NCBI RefSeq assembly: GCF_002287375.1
Contig: NZ_NPOA01000012.1
Span: forward strand, 1-64,000
Direction of reading: 5' to 3'
DNA: 64,000 nucleotides
DNA from: Virgibacillus profundi
GTDB taxonomy: Bacteria > Bacillota > Bacilli > Bacillales > Amphibacillaceae
In this document: positions 1 through 9,744 of the stretch, piece after piece
Numbering within the stretch: position 1 is the stretch's first letter
Layout: every line of letters starts with the position of its first letter
Translations under genes and position numbers: made by a program
The notes under the pieces: model-generated
What the model was told of the DNA's origin: nothing
The model's database searches: none
The model's input: the letters and a program-made list of their open reading frames with translations, nothing else

Positions 1-15
1 GAATTTTGACGCGAA

Positions 16-59
16 AATTTTATTTGGTAGGGAGGGGCCCCTCCCTACCAAATAAAATT
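16..59. repeat. Perfect 44-bp palindrome
   Basis: Two 22-nt arms, 16-37 and 38-59, are exact reverse complements with no loop; the centre is GGGGCCCC. Such a loopless palindrome can extrude as a cruciform, and it could be the remnant of a mobile-element end or an assembly or rearrangement junction. It lies about 60 bp before the point where the GMC oxidoreductase gene becomes recognisable, so it may mark the breakpoint. It has no T-run on either side, so it is not an ordinary terminator. Confidence 0.9.
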
Positions 60-117
60 CAATATAAAAGCCAAATAAATAGTTGAAAACTTGTATTAGG
101 AAATTACACAGAATTAA

Positions 118-1044
118 GGACTTGACTTGAACGATGGTGAAAAGGCTTCAGGTGTCGTTTATGTGGACACTTTTACAGGTGAAGAGTTTGAACAGCCTGC
201 GGAAGTAGTCGTTGTCACAAGCTATGTCTTTAATAATGCAAGGCTACTGCTTAACTCTAATCTTGGAACACCATATAACCCGGACACTGGAGAAGGGGTT
301 ATCGGTAAAAATTATTGTTACCAGGTAAGCTCCGGGTATTCCACGCTTTTCTATGAAGATCGCTTATGGAATCTTTATGCTGGGGCCGGTGCTTTGGGAA
401 TTGAGATTCCAGAATATACCGGTGATAATTTTGATCACTCTGACTTAAACTTCCTGCATGGTGCAGGCATCCGTTCCACACAATATGGAAACAGGCCAAT
501 TGCCAATAATAATGCACCAATCGGAACACCTTCATGGGGGCCGGAATTTAAAAAACAATCCATTAAATATACCAACAGCATTCTGCAGGTCAAATCACAA
601 GGGGCAAGTCTGCCACACCGTGAAAACTATATTGATATCGACCCTACTTATAAAGATGCTTACGGCATGCCTTTATTACGTTTGACGTATGATTATACCG
701 AACAGGACAGAGAATTGGTAAAATACATATCCAAAGTCACACGTGCAATTGCCGAAGAAATGGGGCCGGATCATATTGATACTGTTGGGGAGCAAGCACC
801 ATTTAATGTCAATGTTGATACGAATACCCATAACACAGGCGGCGTGATTATGGGGGATGATCCGAAAACGTCAGCCGTTAACAATTACCTGCAAATGTGG
901 GATGCTGATAACGTTTTTGTTATCGGTGCCAGTGCTTTCCCGCATAATAGCTGCTTCAATCCAACAGGTACGATTGGCGCCTTGTCCTACCGGGCATCTG
1001 AAGGGATTGAAAAATACCTTAAAGAGGGCGGTTTGCTCGCGTAA
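118..1044 (+). pseudogene. C-terminal fragment of a GMC oxidoreductase (gluconate 2-dehydrogenase flavoprotein type)
   Basis: The open frame gives about 305 residues that resemble only the C-terminal half of a GMC-family flavoprotein of roughly 570 residues. It begins inside the segment normally reading GVVYVD...PAEVVVV and keeps the C-terminal NTHNTGG and HNSCFNPTGTIGALSYR regions, which carry the catalytic His/Asn side and the FAD contact. The N-terminal Rossmann FAD-binding half is absent, and an in-frame TAA at 115-117 closes the frame upstream. The apparent TTG start at 127 has no good ribosome site. The family oxidises sugars or sugar acids at the membrane; this copy is very probably non-functional. 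The missing half could lie left of the window on a rearranged segment. Confidence 0.75.
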
Positions 1045-1080
1045 TGTATTCTTTTCCGTATCCCAGGACGTTGTACAATA

Positions 1081-1110
1081 CCTGCTTGCTATAGAAGCAG
1101 GTTTTTCTTT
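1081..1110 (+). terminator. Rho-independent terminator after the GMC fragment
   Basis: Stem CCTGCTT (1081-1087) pairs with AAGCAGG (1095-1101), followed by TTTTTCTTTT. It is well placed to end a transcript of the upstream gene remnant. Confidence 0.8.
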
Positions 1111-1209
1111 TATAAAGATCAATTGTAGTGATTCCTTACAGACTAAAGTTTTAATTCCAGTGCATATTAAGGTTAGCAGTAATTATTTTTTTAAAAAGGA
1201 GATGAAGAC

Positions 1210-1521
1210 ATGAAAAGTATATGGAAACCCCTTCTGATGACAACTGTTCTTTCTGCAGGCTTTCTGGCAGGCTGTAATATGAACGACGGGGAAAGTGATA
1301 ACGACAATAATGATACGAATGAGAATGAGATGAATGCACCGGAAGATGTTAATGATCAACCCACAAAGAAATATGATGATGAGACCAACACCAAAGAAAT
1401 TGATGAGGATAATATAAGGGATAAAAAAACAGGTAGACATGAAGAAGATCCACAAGAAACAGACATGGAGCTTCAAAAAGGCAGTGACCGGGAGTTTGAT
1501 AAAGACCGAGGCGCTGAATAA
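1210..1521 (+). CDS. Small acidic lipoprotein, function unknown
   Basis: The 103-residue product starts with a lipoprotein signal: a charged start, a hydrophobic stretch, and lipobox LAGC with Cys at residue 22. The mature part is almost entirely hydrophilic, rich in Asp, Glu and Asn, and has no recognisable domain, so it is probably an unstructured surface lipoprotein anchored to the outer face of the membrane. AAGGAG lies 8 nt before the ATG. Very acidic exported proteins are common in halotolerant Bacillaceae. A terminator follows at 1572. I do not recognise a family. Confidence 0.75.
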   Translation: MKSIWKPLLMTTVLSAGFLAGCNMNDGESDNDNNDTNENEMNAPEDVNDQPTKKYDDETNTKEIDEDNIRDKKTGRHEEDPQETDMELQKGSDREFDKDRGAE

Positions 1522-1571
1522 GATCAGGTGAACGGTATATTCATAATTCTGGAATAATACTTCAAGCATAG

Positions 1572-1604
1572 AAAAACCCCGAATCAAAACATTCCGGGGT
1601 TTTT
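1572..1604. terminator. Bidirectional terminator between the lipoprotein and GH1 genes
   Basis: AAAAACCCCGAAT (1572-1584) pairs with ATTCCGGGGTTTTT (1591-1604) with one bulged base. A-run and T-run flanks let it serve both the plus-strand lipoprotein gene and the minus-strand GH1 pseudogene that converge here. Confidence 0.85.
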
Positions 1605-1612
1605 CCTCTTTA

Positions 1613-2753
<1,141 letters not shown>

Positions 2754-2905
2754 TTATTACGACAACCAGGTTCAAAAGAGATATGGAATTAATAATTAAA
2801 ATATTTGAAGTAATTTGATCCGAGTTATAAAATAAGCATTAAATCAATAATATAATGAACTCAGGAATTTAAAATATAAAACATTTAAAAGCGAGGTTCT
2901 CTAAT

Positions 2906-3892
2906 ATGGAATATATAAAACTTGGTAATACGGGATTAGATGTTTCAAGACTTTGCTTAGGTGGTATGAGCTTTGGCGATGCGGAAAAGTGGATTCATCC
3001 ATGGCTATTGAATGAAGAAGAAAGTCGTCCTATTATTAAAAAGGCACTTGACTTGGGAATTAACTTTTTCGACACTGCGAATTCCTATTCTGGAGGAAAA
3101 AGCGAGGAAATAATTGGACGCGCTTTAAAAGATTATGCAAATCGTGATGAAGTTGTCATTTCTACTAAAGTATTTTTTCCAACACATGAAGGCCCAAACA
3201 TCGGGGGTCTTTCCAGAAAGGCAATCATGAGTGAAGTCGATCACAGCCTTAGAAGACTAGGCACCGATTATATAGACCTTTATGTTATTCATCGTTGGGA
3301 TTATAACACACCAATCGAAGAAACGATGGAAGCACTACATGATATTATAAAAGCAGGGAAGGTAAGATATATTGGCGCTTCTTCCATGATGGCTTGGCAG
3401 TTTCAAAAAGCGAATCATGTAGCAGAAAAAAATGGTTGGACCAAATTTGCTTCCATGCAAAATCATTACAACCTCTTATACAGAGAAGAAGAGAGGGAAA
3501 TGATGGAATTATGCAAGGAAGATAATATTGGTGTAACTCCATATAGCCCGTTAGCATCCGGAAGACTTACCCGCGATTGGTCAGAAACAACACATCGTTC
3601 TGAGACTGATAAAGTTGCAAAGTCAAAATACGATGGTACTTCAGATGCAGACCGATTGGTTGTTGAACAGGTTGCAAAGATTGCAGAAGAACGCGGTATT
3701 CCGCGCGTACAAGTCGCACTTACATGGTTATTGCAGAAAAAACCAGTAACAGCTCCAATTATTGGTGCTACGAAGACGTCCCATCTCGATTCTTCTGTGG
3801 AATCTCTTTCAATTAAATTGACGGCCGAAGAAATTCATTCATTGGAAGAGCCATATGTACCGCACCCAATTAGTGGTTTTGGTTTGAAATAA
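2906..3892 (+). CDS. Aldo/keto reductase
   Basis: The 328-residue product is a full-length aldo/keto reductase of the YajO/IolS-like group, an NADPH-dependent TIM-barrel oxidoreductase of carbonyl compounds in the cytoplasm. The catalytic tetrad is visible: Asp in FFDTANSY, Tyr in the same segment, Lys in STKVFF, and His in VIHRWDYN. The C-terminal cofactor region PIIGATKTSHLDSSVE is also present. The ribosome site AGCGAGG precedes ATG 2906. It reads away from the GH1 remnant. The substrate cannot be told from sequence; the setting suggests sugar metabolism, but that is inference. Confidence 0.9.
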   Translation: MEYIKLGNTGLDVSRLCLGGMSFGDAEKWIHPWLLNEEESRPIIKKALDLGINFFDTANSYSGGKSEEIIGRALKDYANRDEVVISTKVFFPTHEGPNIGGLSRKAIMSEVDHSLRRLGTDYIDLYVIHRWDYNTPIEETMEALHDIIKAGKVRYIGASSMMAWQFQKANHVAEKNGWTKFASMQNHYNLLYREEEREMMELCKEDNIGVTPYSPLASGRLTRDWSETTHRSETDKVAKSKYDGTSDADRLVVEQVAKIAEERGIPRVQVALTWLLQKKPVTAPIIGATKTSHLDSSVESLSIKLTAEEIHSLEEPYVPHPISGFGLK

Positions 3893-4059
3893 TATTGATT
3901 ACTTATACGAAGAAGAGATGGAATCGGTTAGAGATATAAGAAAAAGTCAGAGATAAATTAAATACCGTTAGCCTTTTTTGTTTTAAGCTTTTGCGTTAGT
4001 CCTTCACCTCTTCATCAAGTCGCGAGGACTGACCCTTGAGCATCTCATCAAACTGATGA

Positions 4060-5283
4060 TTACATTACTGACGAACTTGTATCTCGACTCTTTAGTAAAT
4101 CCTTCTTTTTCATTAAGCTATTTAACTTCTCAGAACTTATAAGCATTATTGCAACAAAAATAACAATACAAATTGGAAGGATCCCTATTGTTGAAAAAGA
4201 CGCAATGAAACCAAGAAGAGGTGGCATGAATGTAGTGCCGGAATAAGCAATAGCCATTTGATACCCCATAATTGTCTGAGAATGTTTTTTCCCAAAACGT
4301 GTTGGCGTTTCATGCAACATACACGGAAATATCGGTGCTAACCCCAGTCCAACAATAATAAAACCTGCAAGTGAGAAAATGGATGGCAATGGTAAAATCA
4401 AAATAACGGCACCAGTTAATGCTATTATTTGTCCAACCCTAATAAGCGTACGATTAGTAGTTTTAAAGGTTATAAAGCCTGTTATAAATCTACCAATTGT
4501 TATTCCCGCATAATAAAAGGAAACACACCCGGCAGCAGTTGCCGCACTTAACCCTTTGACATTTACCAGGAAACTGCTTCCCCAAAGAACTATTATTGCT
4601 TCGACTCCACAATAAAACAAGAAAGATACCAGAGCCAGATTAACTCCTTTAATTTGTAAAGGTTTAACATCTTTGGCTTCTTCATCATTAATTACATCTT
4701 TTGAATACCCGGTCTCTTCATTTAAAGCTGGTTTTTTTACCTTGCTCCATAAAGGTAAAGTGAAGAGAAGGATTATAACTAACGCAAACTGAAGACATGA
4801 AATAACAAAATATCCATTTCTCCAGGAATTGTCCTCCAAAATAAACTGAGCCATAATGATAGGGCCAAGAGTAGCTCCGACTCCCCAAAAACTATGTAAC
4901 CAACTCATATGATGTGCCTTATAATTTGTAGCAACATAATCATTTAATCCTGCATCAACAGCTCCTGCTCCTAATCCAAGTGGGATGGCACATACAATTA
5001 ACCAAACAACCGATGGAGCAAAATTAAATCCCAGCAAAGCACCAGCAGTCATTAAAACGCTGACAAATGCGACCTTGCCAGTCCCGAACCGTTTAAGTAG
5101 CTTTCCGCTAAGCAAACTGGAGATAATTGTTCCACCTGAAATCGTCATAAACAGGATTCCAGCAGTCTCAAGTGGAGCCTCTAAGTCCAATTGCATCACT
5201 GGCCACGCTGCTCCCAACAATGAATCAGGTAAACCTAAGCTAATAAAAGCCAAATAAATAATGACTAAAAGAAATGTTGTCAT
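4060..5283 (-). CDS. MFS transporter, sugar-permease-like
   Basis: The 407-residue, very hydrophobic product has about 12 membrane segments split by a central hydrophilic loop near residues 190-215. The first loop carries GKLLKRFGTGKV, matching the MFS motif between helices 2 and 3. The start LGLPDSLLGAAWP and the segment GAGAVDAGLNDYVA resemble the FucP/YfkF-like group of sugar or drug permeases. It lies in the plasma membrane, is transcribed alone, and shares the strand of the glycosidase genes on either side, which suggests but does not prove carbohydrate transport. Confidence 0.85.
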   Translation of the reverse strand: MTTFLLVIIYLAFISLGLPDSLLGAAWPVMQLDLEAPLETAGILFMTISGGTIISSLLSGKLLKRFGTGKVAFVSVLMTAGALLGFNFAPSVVWLIVCAIPLGLGAGAVDAGLNDYVATNYKAHHMSWLHSFWGVGATLGPIIMAQFILEDNSWRNGYFVISCLQFALVIILLFTLPLWSKVKKPALNEETGYSKDVINDEEAKDVKPLQIKGVNLALVSFLFYCGVEAIIVLWGSSFLVNVKGLSAATAAGCVSFYYAGITIGRFITGFITFKTTNRTLIRVGQIIALTGAVILILPLPSIFSLAGFIIVGLGLAPIFPCMLHETPTRFGKKHSQTIMGYQMAIAYSGTTFMPPLLGFIASFSTIGILPICIVIFVAIMLISSEKLNSLMKKKDLLKSRDTSSSVM

Positions 5284-5495
5284 TTTTAAACCTCGCCTAT
5301 AATTATTTATAATTGCTCTTTCGTTTGTTTAACTTACTTGAAACATTCATATGAAATCTAGTCTAAGACTTCATTATCCATCTTGACCCACGTTTATCAA
5401 ACATATTTAAAAGGGAGGGAAAACTTATTAAATTAATTTAATAAGTATCCATATAAAATGATGTACTGACAAGATTCATCATATTACCAACCTCA

Positions 5496-5876
5496 TTATT
5501 CAGTCAATTCTATCAGATTTCCTTCAGGGTCTTCTATAACACTTTCATAATACCCATCTCCAGTCACACGGGGACCGCTGATAGCAGGGTAACCATCATT
5601 TTTAAATCTGGCTGTCATTTGATTAACAGATTGTTTGCTTCCTAAGGAGATCGCAATATGAGCCCACCCCATTTGAGCACCCCGATTTTGCTGGTTCATA
5701 TCTTCCTTACGCATAATCTCCAATCTTGCACCTGAATCAAAAGTTAGAAAATAAGATTCAAACTTCTTTTCACTATTGTAATATTTAATGTTTGATTTAC
5801 AATTAAAATAAGTTTCATAAAACTCCTTCATACCTTCCAAATCATTGACCCAGATAGCCACATGTTCAATTTTCAA
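5496..5876 (-). CDS. VOC/glyoxalase-family protein
   Basis: The 126-residue product is a single vicinal-oxygen-chelate unit pair. Four likely metal ligands are in the expected places: H5, E53 (RLEIM), H73 (WAHIAIS) and E123 (LIELTE). This pattern matches small lactoylglutathione-lyase-like proteins of the YaeR type, but family members also include dioxygenases and resistance proteins, so the reaction is not assigned. Translation appears to start at TTG (5874-5876), because GGAG lies about 10 nt upstream and no ATG fits. It is monocistronic. Confidence 0.85.
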   Translation of the reverse strand: MKIEHVAIWVNDLEGMKEFYETYFNCKSNIKYYNSEKKFESYFLTFDSGARLEIMRKEDMNQQNRGAQMGWAHIAISLGSKQSVNQMTARFKNDGYPAISGPRVTGDGYYESVIEDPEGNLIELTE

Positions 5877-5965
5877 TTCTTTTTCACTCCATTCAAATTT
5901 TAAAGATTACTTCTAAGCTTTGATATTGTTGGATAAACACCCAACTTATATGACATTATTCCTAT

Positions 5966-6250
5966 TTATTCATTAATCATGAGATCAAGGCACAGCCTTT
6001 GTAATCCGTATAAATAATCTTGTTTCCAATCACTCATAGTAAGTTCTGGAAGATGTTCCGACGGGATATATTTTAAGCTGGCTATTGCAAATTTATTTAA
6101 TATCTCTTTTTCGATTTCATCACTACAAAAAATGATGGTATGAGGGTTAATGATAGCTACAAAAGATGTCACTAACCTACTGATTGCATCAATCTGATAA
6201 TCCTCGGAAATAACTTCCTTATCGCCCGTTAGACAATCATCTTTATTCAC
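5966..6250 (-). pseudogene. Probable C-terminal remnant of a ROK-family regulator
   Basis: The 94-residue frame resembles only the C terminus of ROK proteins: a segment like INPHTIIFCSDEI, where the family has INPEVIVIGG, and the terminal DYLYGLQRLCLDLM. The N-terminal helix-turn-helix and the sugar-kinase-like core are missing. A full ROK repressor has about 390 residues. Its place beside GH4 and HAD genes fits a former sugar-responsive repressor of this locus. The similarity is short and was judged by eye, so confidence is moderate. Confidence 0.45.
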
Positions 6251-6278
6251 TTTTAAATCTCCTTGTAAAGTGAATTAA

Positions 6279-6306
6279 GGTCTAATGGATGTTGTTCCAT
6301 TAGACC
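6279..6306. other. Perfect 11-bp hairpin
   Basis: GGTCTAATGGA (6279-6289) and TCCATTAGACC (6296-6306) are perfect inverted repeats around a 6-nt loop, in the gap between the ROK and HAD remnants. There is no T-run on either side, so it may be a degraded terminator or an operator of the lost regulator. No function is assigned. Confidence 0.6.
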
Positions 6307-6328
6307 CATAAACATACTTTTTCTAATC

Positions 6329-6512
6329 TTATAACGGACCATGGTTTACAAAATATTGATCAATTATTTCTAATACACCACTGTCATTATTAGTTGGTGC
6401 AATATAGTTTTTATTTCATCATCTTTTTTGTATCCTTGTACAGTTCTCTGTTAAAATCGCCGCTGTTATTCAAGAATATTCCATCCATATCCGTTAAAAC
6501 TAATTTGATCAT
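6329..6512 (-). pseudogene. Cof-type HAD phosphatase remnant with internal deletion
   Basis: Minus-strand translation from ATG 6512 gives MIKLVLTDMDGIFLNN, the HAD motif I with the two aspartates of DMDG, then runs 33 codons to a stop near 6411. The rest, in another frame, reads APTNNDSGVLEIIDQYF, which matches the extreme C terminus of Cof/YbdK-like HAD phosphatases. The roughly 200 residues between are gone. The ATG overlaps the stop of the GH4 gene as ATGA (6509-6512), so the intact ancestor was translationally coupled to GH4. Intact members dephosphorylate sugar phosphates. This copy cannot be functional. Confidence 0.7.
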
Positions 6513-7840
6513 ATAATTACTTCTTTTTCAAAAAATTGAGGAAGGTAGTCTTTATGTGCCTCCATCATTTCATCGACAATTTGTTTAGCAATCGCGTCAC
6601 TTGGTGTCAATGGATTAATCGTTAAAGCAAGTACTGCTTTATTATAATCACCGGTTACAGCTGCTTCTGCCGCAATGCGTTCAAATGACTTAATTTGCTG
6701 GACAAGTCCACGGGCAGCAACTGGTAGATCTCCCATCACCAATGGGATAGGACCATCTTTTGTAATAACACAACTGATTTCAACTGCTGATTCGTCCGGA
6801 ATACTGGCAATTGCTCCACGATTCATTGTGTTTACTGGCTGAATGTCACGTTTGTCATTGTAGATAGACGTAATCAAACGAACCGCTGCATCAGAATAAT
6901 ATGCTCCGCCTCGTTCTTCTAATTGAGGTGGTTTGATATTAAGGTTTTCATCTTTATAAAGTTCGAATAGGTCATTTTCCAATTGTTGAACAACCTCGGC
7001 ACGAGTACCCTCTGTCTTAGAGCTTTCAATAGCCTTATCCAACATTTCCTTCGATTTATAGTAATACATATGGTACGGGCACGTTATAGCATACAATGAT
7101 TGGATAAACTCAGGTTCCCAACCCATTCCATCTATATTTTTAACGAAACTACTATTTTCCGGATCAGATAATTTTTCTATCACTTCTTCTTTTACACTTT
7201 CGCCATCCACATATACATCCAGCCCATAAACCATATGATTTAGTCCTGCAAAATCAATGCGGATTCGAGAATGGTCTACATCTAATAATTTGGCAATACC
7301 CATTTCCATTCCGATCGGTACATTACACAATCCGACAACTTTTTTAATGTTAGAGTAGCGTAACACGGCTTCTGTTACCATACCAGCAGGATTCGTAAAG
7401 TTGATTAACCACGCATTTGGACATAGCTCTTCCATATCCTTACAGATATCTAAAATAACAGGGATTGTACGTAAGCCTTTAAATAAACCGCCTGGTCCAT
7501 TTGTCTCCTGACCAAGAACACCATATTTTAATGGAATACTTTCATCCGTTGCACGAGCATCCAGTAATCCTACACGAAATTGAGTCGTAACAAAATCAGC
7601 ATCTTTTAAAGCTGCTCTTCTATCAAGTGTTAAATGAACCTCGATTGGAAGACCCGCTTTTTCAATCATTCTTTTCGCGAAGTTCCCAACGATCTCCAGC
7701 TTTTCTTTTCCTGCTTCAATATCTACTAACCATAACTCACTAACCGGAAATTCATCATATCGTTTTATGAATCCTTCTACTAATTCAGGGGTATAACTAG
7801 ATCCCCCACCAATTGTTGCAATTTTAATACCTTTTGTCAT
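6509..7840 (-). CDS. GH4 6-phospho-beta-glucosidase (NAD+/Mn2+ dependent)
   Basis: The 443-residue product is full length for glycoside hydrolase family 4. It starts with the NAD-binding motif GGGSSYTPEL (residues about 11-20). It then carries GQETNGPGG, NFTNPAG, the Cys of GLCNVPIG and the His of GLNHM, which are the Mn2+ and substrate residues. The family opens 6-phospho-beta-glucosides through a redox/elimination mechanism after PTS uptake. GGAGGTG lies just before the ATG. It is divergent from the RpiR regulator at 8082 and was coupled to the HAD remnant. No PTS genes are in the window, so uptake must be encoded elsewhere or be lost. Confidence 0.93.
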   Translation of the reverse strand: MTKGIKIATIGGGSSYTPELVEGFIKRYDEFPVSELWLVDIEAGKEKLEIVGNFAKRMIEKAGLPIEVHLTLDRRAALKDADFVTTQFRVGLLDARATDESIPLKYGVLGQETNGPGGLFKGLRTIPVILDICKDMEELCPNAWLINFTNPAGMVTEAVLRYSNIKKVVGLCNVPIGMEMGIAKLLDVDHSRIRIDFAGLNHMVYGLDVYVDGESVKEEVIEKLSDPENSSFVKNIDGMGWEPEFIQSLYAITCPYHMYYYKSKEMLDKAIESSKTEGTRAEVVQQLENDLFELYKDENLNIKPPQLEERGGAYYSDAAVRLITSIYNDKRDIQPVNTMNRGAIASIPDESAVEISCVITKDGPIPLVMGDLPVAARGLVQQIKSFERIAAEAAVTGDYNKAVLALTINPLTPSDAIAKQIVDEMMEAHKDYLPQFFEKEVII

Positions 7841-7989
7841 AAACTATACACCTCCAGATAATTTAGCAACCAAATCGTTGATTGCGATATAAAGAAACTA
7901 TCAAAAAGAACTTATGAATCAATTGTATCAGTATTTTGTAAGGGATTAATAAATGAAGCGCATTTAGTTTTTAATAACAAGGAAAGTCA

Positions 7990-8029
7990 TTTCTTACTTA
8001 AATGTTACAACATGTATCTTAGTAAGAAA
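7990..8029. promoter_or_regulatory. Nested inverted repeats, candidate RpiR operator
   Basis: An outer 9-bp perfect inverted repeat, TTTCTTACT (7990-7998) and AGTAAGAAA (8021-8029), encloses an inner one, ATGTT-AC-AACAT (8002-8013). They lie in the 241-bp divergent region between GH4 and the MurR/RpiR gene, about 55 bp upstream of the regulator. That is the expected place for an autoregulated operator. The function is inferred from position and symmetry only. Confidence 0.45.
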
Positions 8030-8081
8030 CTGTGTTAAAATTAAGCTATATGATTTCTTATAAAAGGGGAATGCTGCATAA

Positions 8082-8804
8082 ATGTTTACACACGACATGA
8101 TCGCTTCATTCAATGAGTTAGAAACTTCTTTATACAACTATATTAGTCAAAATAGTGAAAAGGTCGCTTATATGCGAATCCGCGAACTGGCAGATGAAAC
8201 CCATGTATCAACAGCTACGATTTTACGTTTTTGCAGAAAAATAAATTGTGAGGGTTTTTCAGAATTTAAGGTAAAGCTTAAAATGCATTTAGCAGAAAAC
8301 AAAAAGACTATTTTAAAAGGCTCTCAACATTCAGTAATGGAATTTTTTGAGCGGACGTTAACAGGGGATATCGAAGAAAATATTAAGAAGGCTGCAAGTC
8401 TGGTTAACAAAGCAGATAGTGTCATTTTTATTGGAATAGGAAGCTCAGGTATTCTCGCTGAATATGGAGCAAGATATTTCTCAAGCTTAGGTAAATTTTC
8501 GATGTATATTAAAGACCCTTACTTTCCAATTCACTCCAACTTACGTCATAATAGCGTAACAATAGCTTTATCTGTCTCGGGAGAAAATAATTTTACAGTC
8601 ACCCATCTTAATCAACTTAAACAAGAAGGAAGCAAAATTATTAGTATTACAAACAATAAACACTCAACTATTGCAAAAATTTCTGATATAAACATCCCGT
8701 ATTATGTAACGGAGGAGTGGTTTGAAAACGCTAATATTACGACACAAGTACCCGCCCTTTATATACTGGAATCATTGGCACAAGAAATATATAAACTTAG
8801 GTAA
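8082..8804 (+). CDS. MurR/RpiR-family transcriptional regulator
   Basis: The 240-residue product has an N-terminal HTH_6 domain (about 1-77; core VSTATILRFCRKINCEGFSE) and a C-terminal SIS sugar-phosphate-binding domain (about 90-225; FIGIGSSGILAEYG and ALSVSGENN). Such proteins sense phosphosugars and repress or activate sugar catabolism. AAGGGG lies before ATG 8082. It is transcribed divergently from the GH4 gene, which makes control of that gene by a 6-phosphoglucoside or glucose 6-phosphate the likely role; this is inference. It seems intact although its neighbours are decaying. Confidence 0.9.
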   Translation: MFTHDMIASFNELETSLYNYISQNSEKVAYMRIRELADETHVSTATILRFCRKINCEGFSEFKVKLKMHLAENKKTILKGSQHSVMEFFERTLTGDIEENIKKAASLVNKADSVIFIGIGSSGILAEYGARYFSSLGKFSMYIKDPYFPIHSNLRHNSVTIALSVSGENNFTVTHLNQLKQEGSKIISITNNKHSTIAKISDINIPYYVTEEWFENANITTQVPALYILESLAQEIYKLR

Positions 8805-8814
8805 TAAGAAATTA

Positions 8815-9072
8815 ACAAAGTGTTATAAACTTTAAGGTCAGTCCCTCCTTTATCACTTTAAAGTTGTGGGGGTGTACACTTGAGCAAGACACAGTGAAAA
8901 TAGCAGTAACGATATCACCCAGTAAACTAGTGACTAATAATAGCGATCCACCATCAGTAAGAGCCATCAATCCACGAATAATCTTACCGAAATGAACGGA
9001 GGTTTGTTGTCCCTGAAAGTAGAATTGGGGCAGTTTACCTGTGTCCTTATCCCATTCTGATTCGAGTCCTGT
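8815..9072 (-). pseudogene. Unidentified gene remnant
   Basis: The 8805-9168 gap holds an 86-codon minus-strand stretch free of stops but with no start codon at its head. It opens with hydrophilic sequence (EWDKDTGKLPQFYF) and runs into a hydrophobic, membrane-like segment (GGSLLLVTSLLGDIVTAIF). The codon choice looks coding for about the first 65 codons. Both ends look cut. I do not recognise the family. The rest of the gap contains only an imperfect AACTTTAA/TTTAAAGTT hairpin after the RpiR gene. Confidence 0.3.
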
Positions 9073-9168
9073 TTACACACTTAATACCATTTTAATTTTC
9101 TAAAATAATTAGGAGGGGTTTTTTAGTCCTCGTCCCGGAAGATCAGATATCTTTCTTTATATAGACAC

Positions 9169-9570
9169 TTAATTATCATAGGCTTTATACCAATGATATG
9201 GTTGAATTTCCTTTAATGTTTTATATTCAATTCTACCATGTGGATTAGTTACAGCCGCCTTTACATCTTCTCCCCAGTAGAAAAGTCGTTCTTGACATAC
9301 GCCACAAGGAGTTAAAATTGTAAATTCGGCATTTTCATCTTCTCTTACAACACAAATTGTATGTGTAATCTTAGTATTAAGTTTATGTGCTTCAAGGATA
9401 CCACCGGTTTCTATACATAATTCTGTTGAGGCATTAATAATATCTGGTGAAACACTGGTTAGAATTTGCCCGTTTTCAGTAACCATCGCAGCAGCACCTC
9501 CCCATCCAGAAGGGTACCTTTTTTCTATCAATTCAATTGCTGATTGGTAAAGTTTTTGTTCTATGTTCAT
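9169..9570 (-). CDS. Cytidine/blasticidin deaminase-like zinc hydrolase
   Basis: The 133-residue product has the size and motifs of the cytidine-deaminase superfamily: zinc-ligand/proton-shuttle segment LCIETGG (Cys-x-Glu) and the PCGVCQERL motif supplying two more cysteines. Classical cytidine deaminases (about 130-136 residues) have a comparable arrangement; the Cys-Ile-Glu form also occurs in blasticidin-S-deaminase-like proteins. The probable role is hydrolytic deamination of a cytidine-like base. A strong AAGGAGG lies upstream of the ATG. It is separated by 174 bp from the ABC-transporter operon and is probably its own unit. Confidence 0.8.
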   Translation of the reverse strand: MNIEQKLYQSAIELIEKRYPSGWGGAAAMVTENGQILTSVSPDIINASTELCIETGGILEAHKLNTKITHTICVVREDENAEFTILTPCGVCQERLFYWGEDVKAAVTNPHGRIEYKTLKEIQPYHWYKAYDN

Positions 9571-9744
9571 ATTTACCTCCTTTTTTCCATTGAAAATACA
9601 CTTAAATGCGTATTAATTTTCTTAATTTACCAATACTCTAGGTACGTTCTTTGGATACATATGTATATTTATTTCTTCAGGTTGAAGCTCGAGGACAGTT
9701 CATCCGCTTTCTTTAAAAAGAATGAATCAACCGTCCCTATGCTT

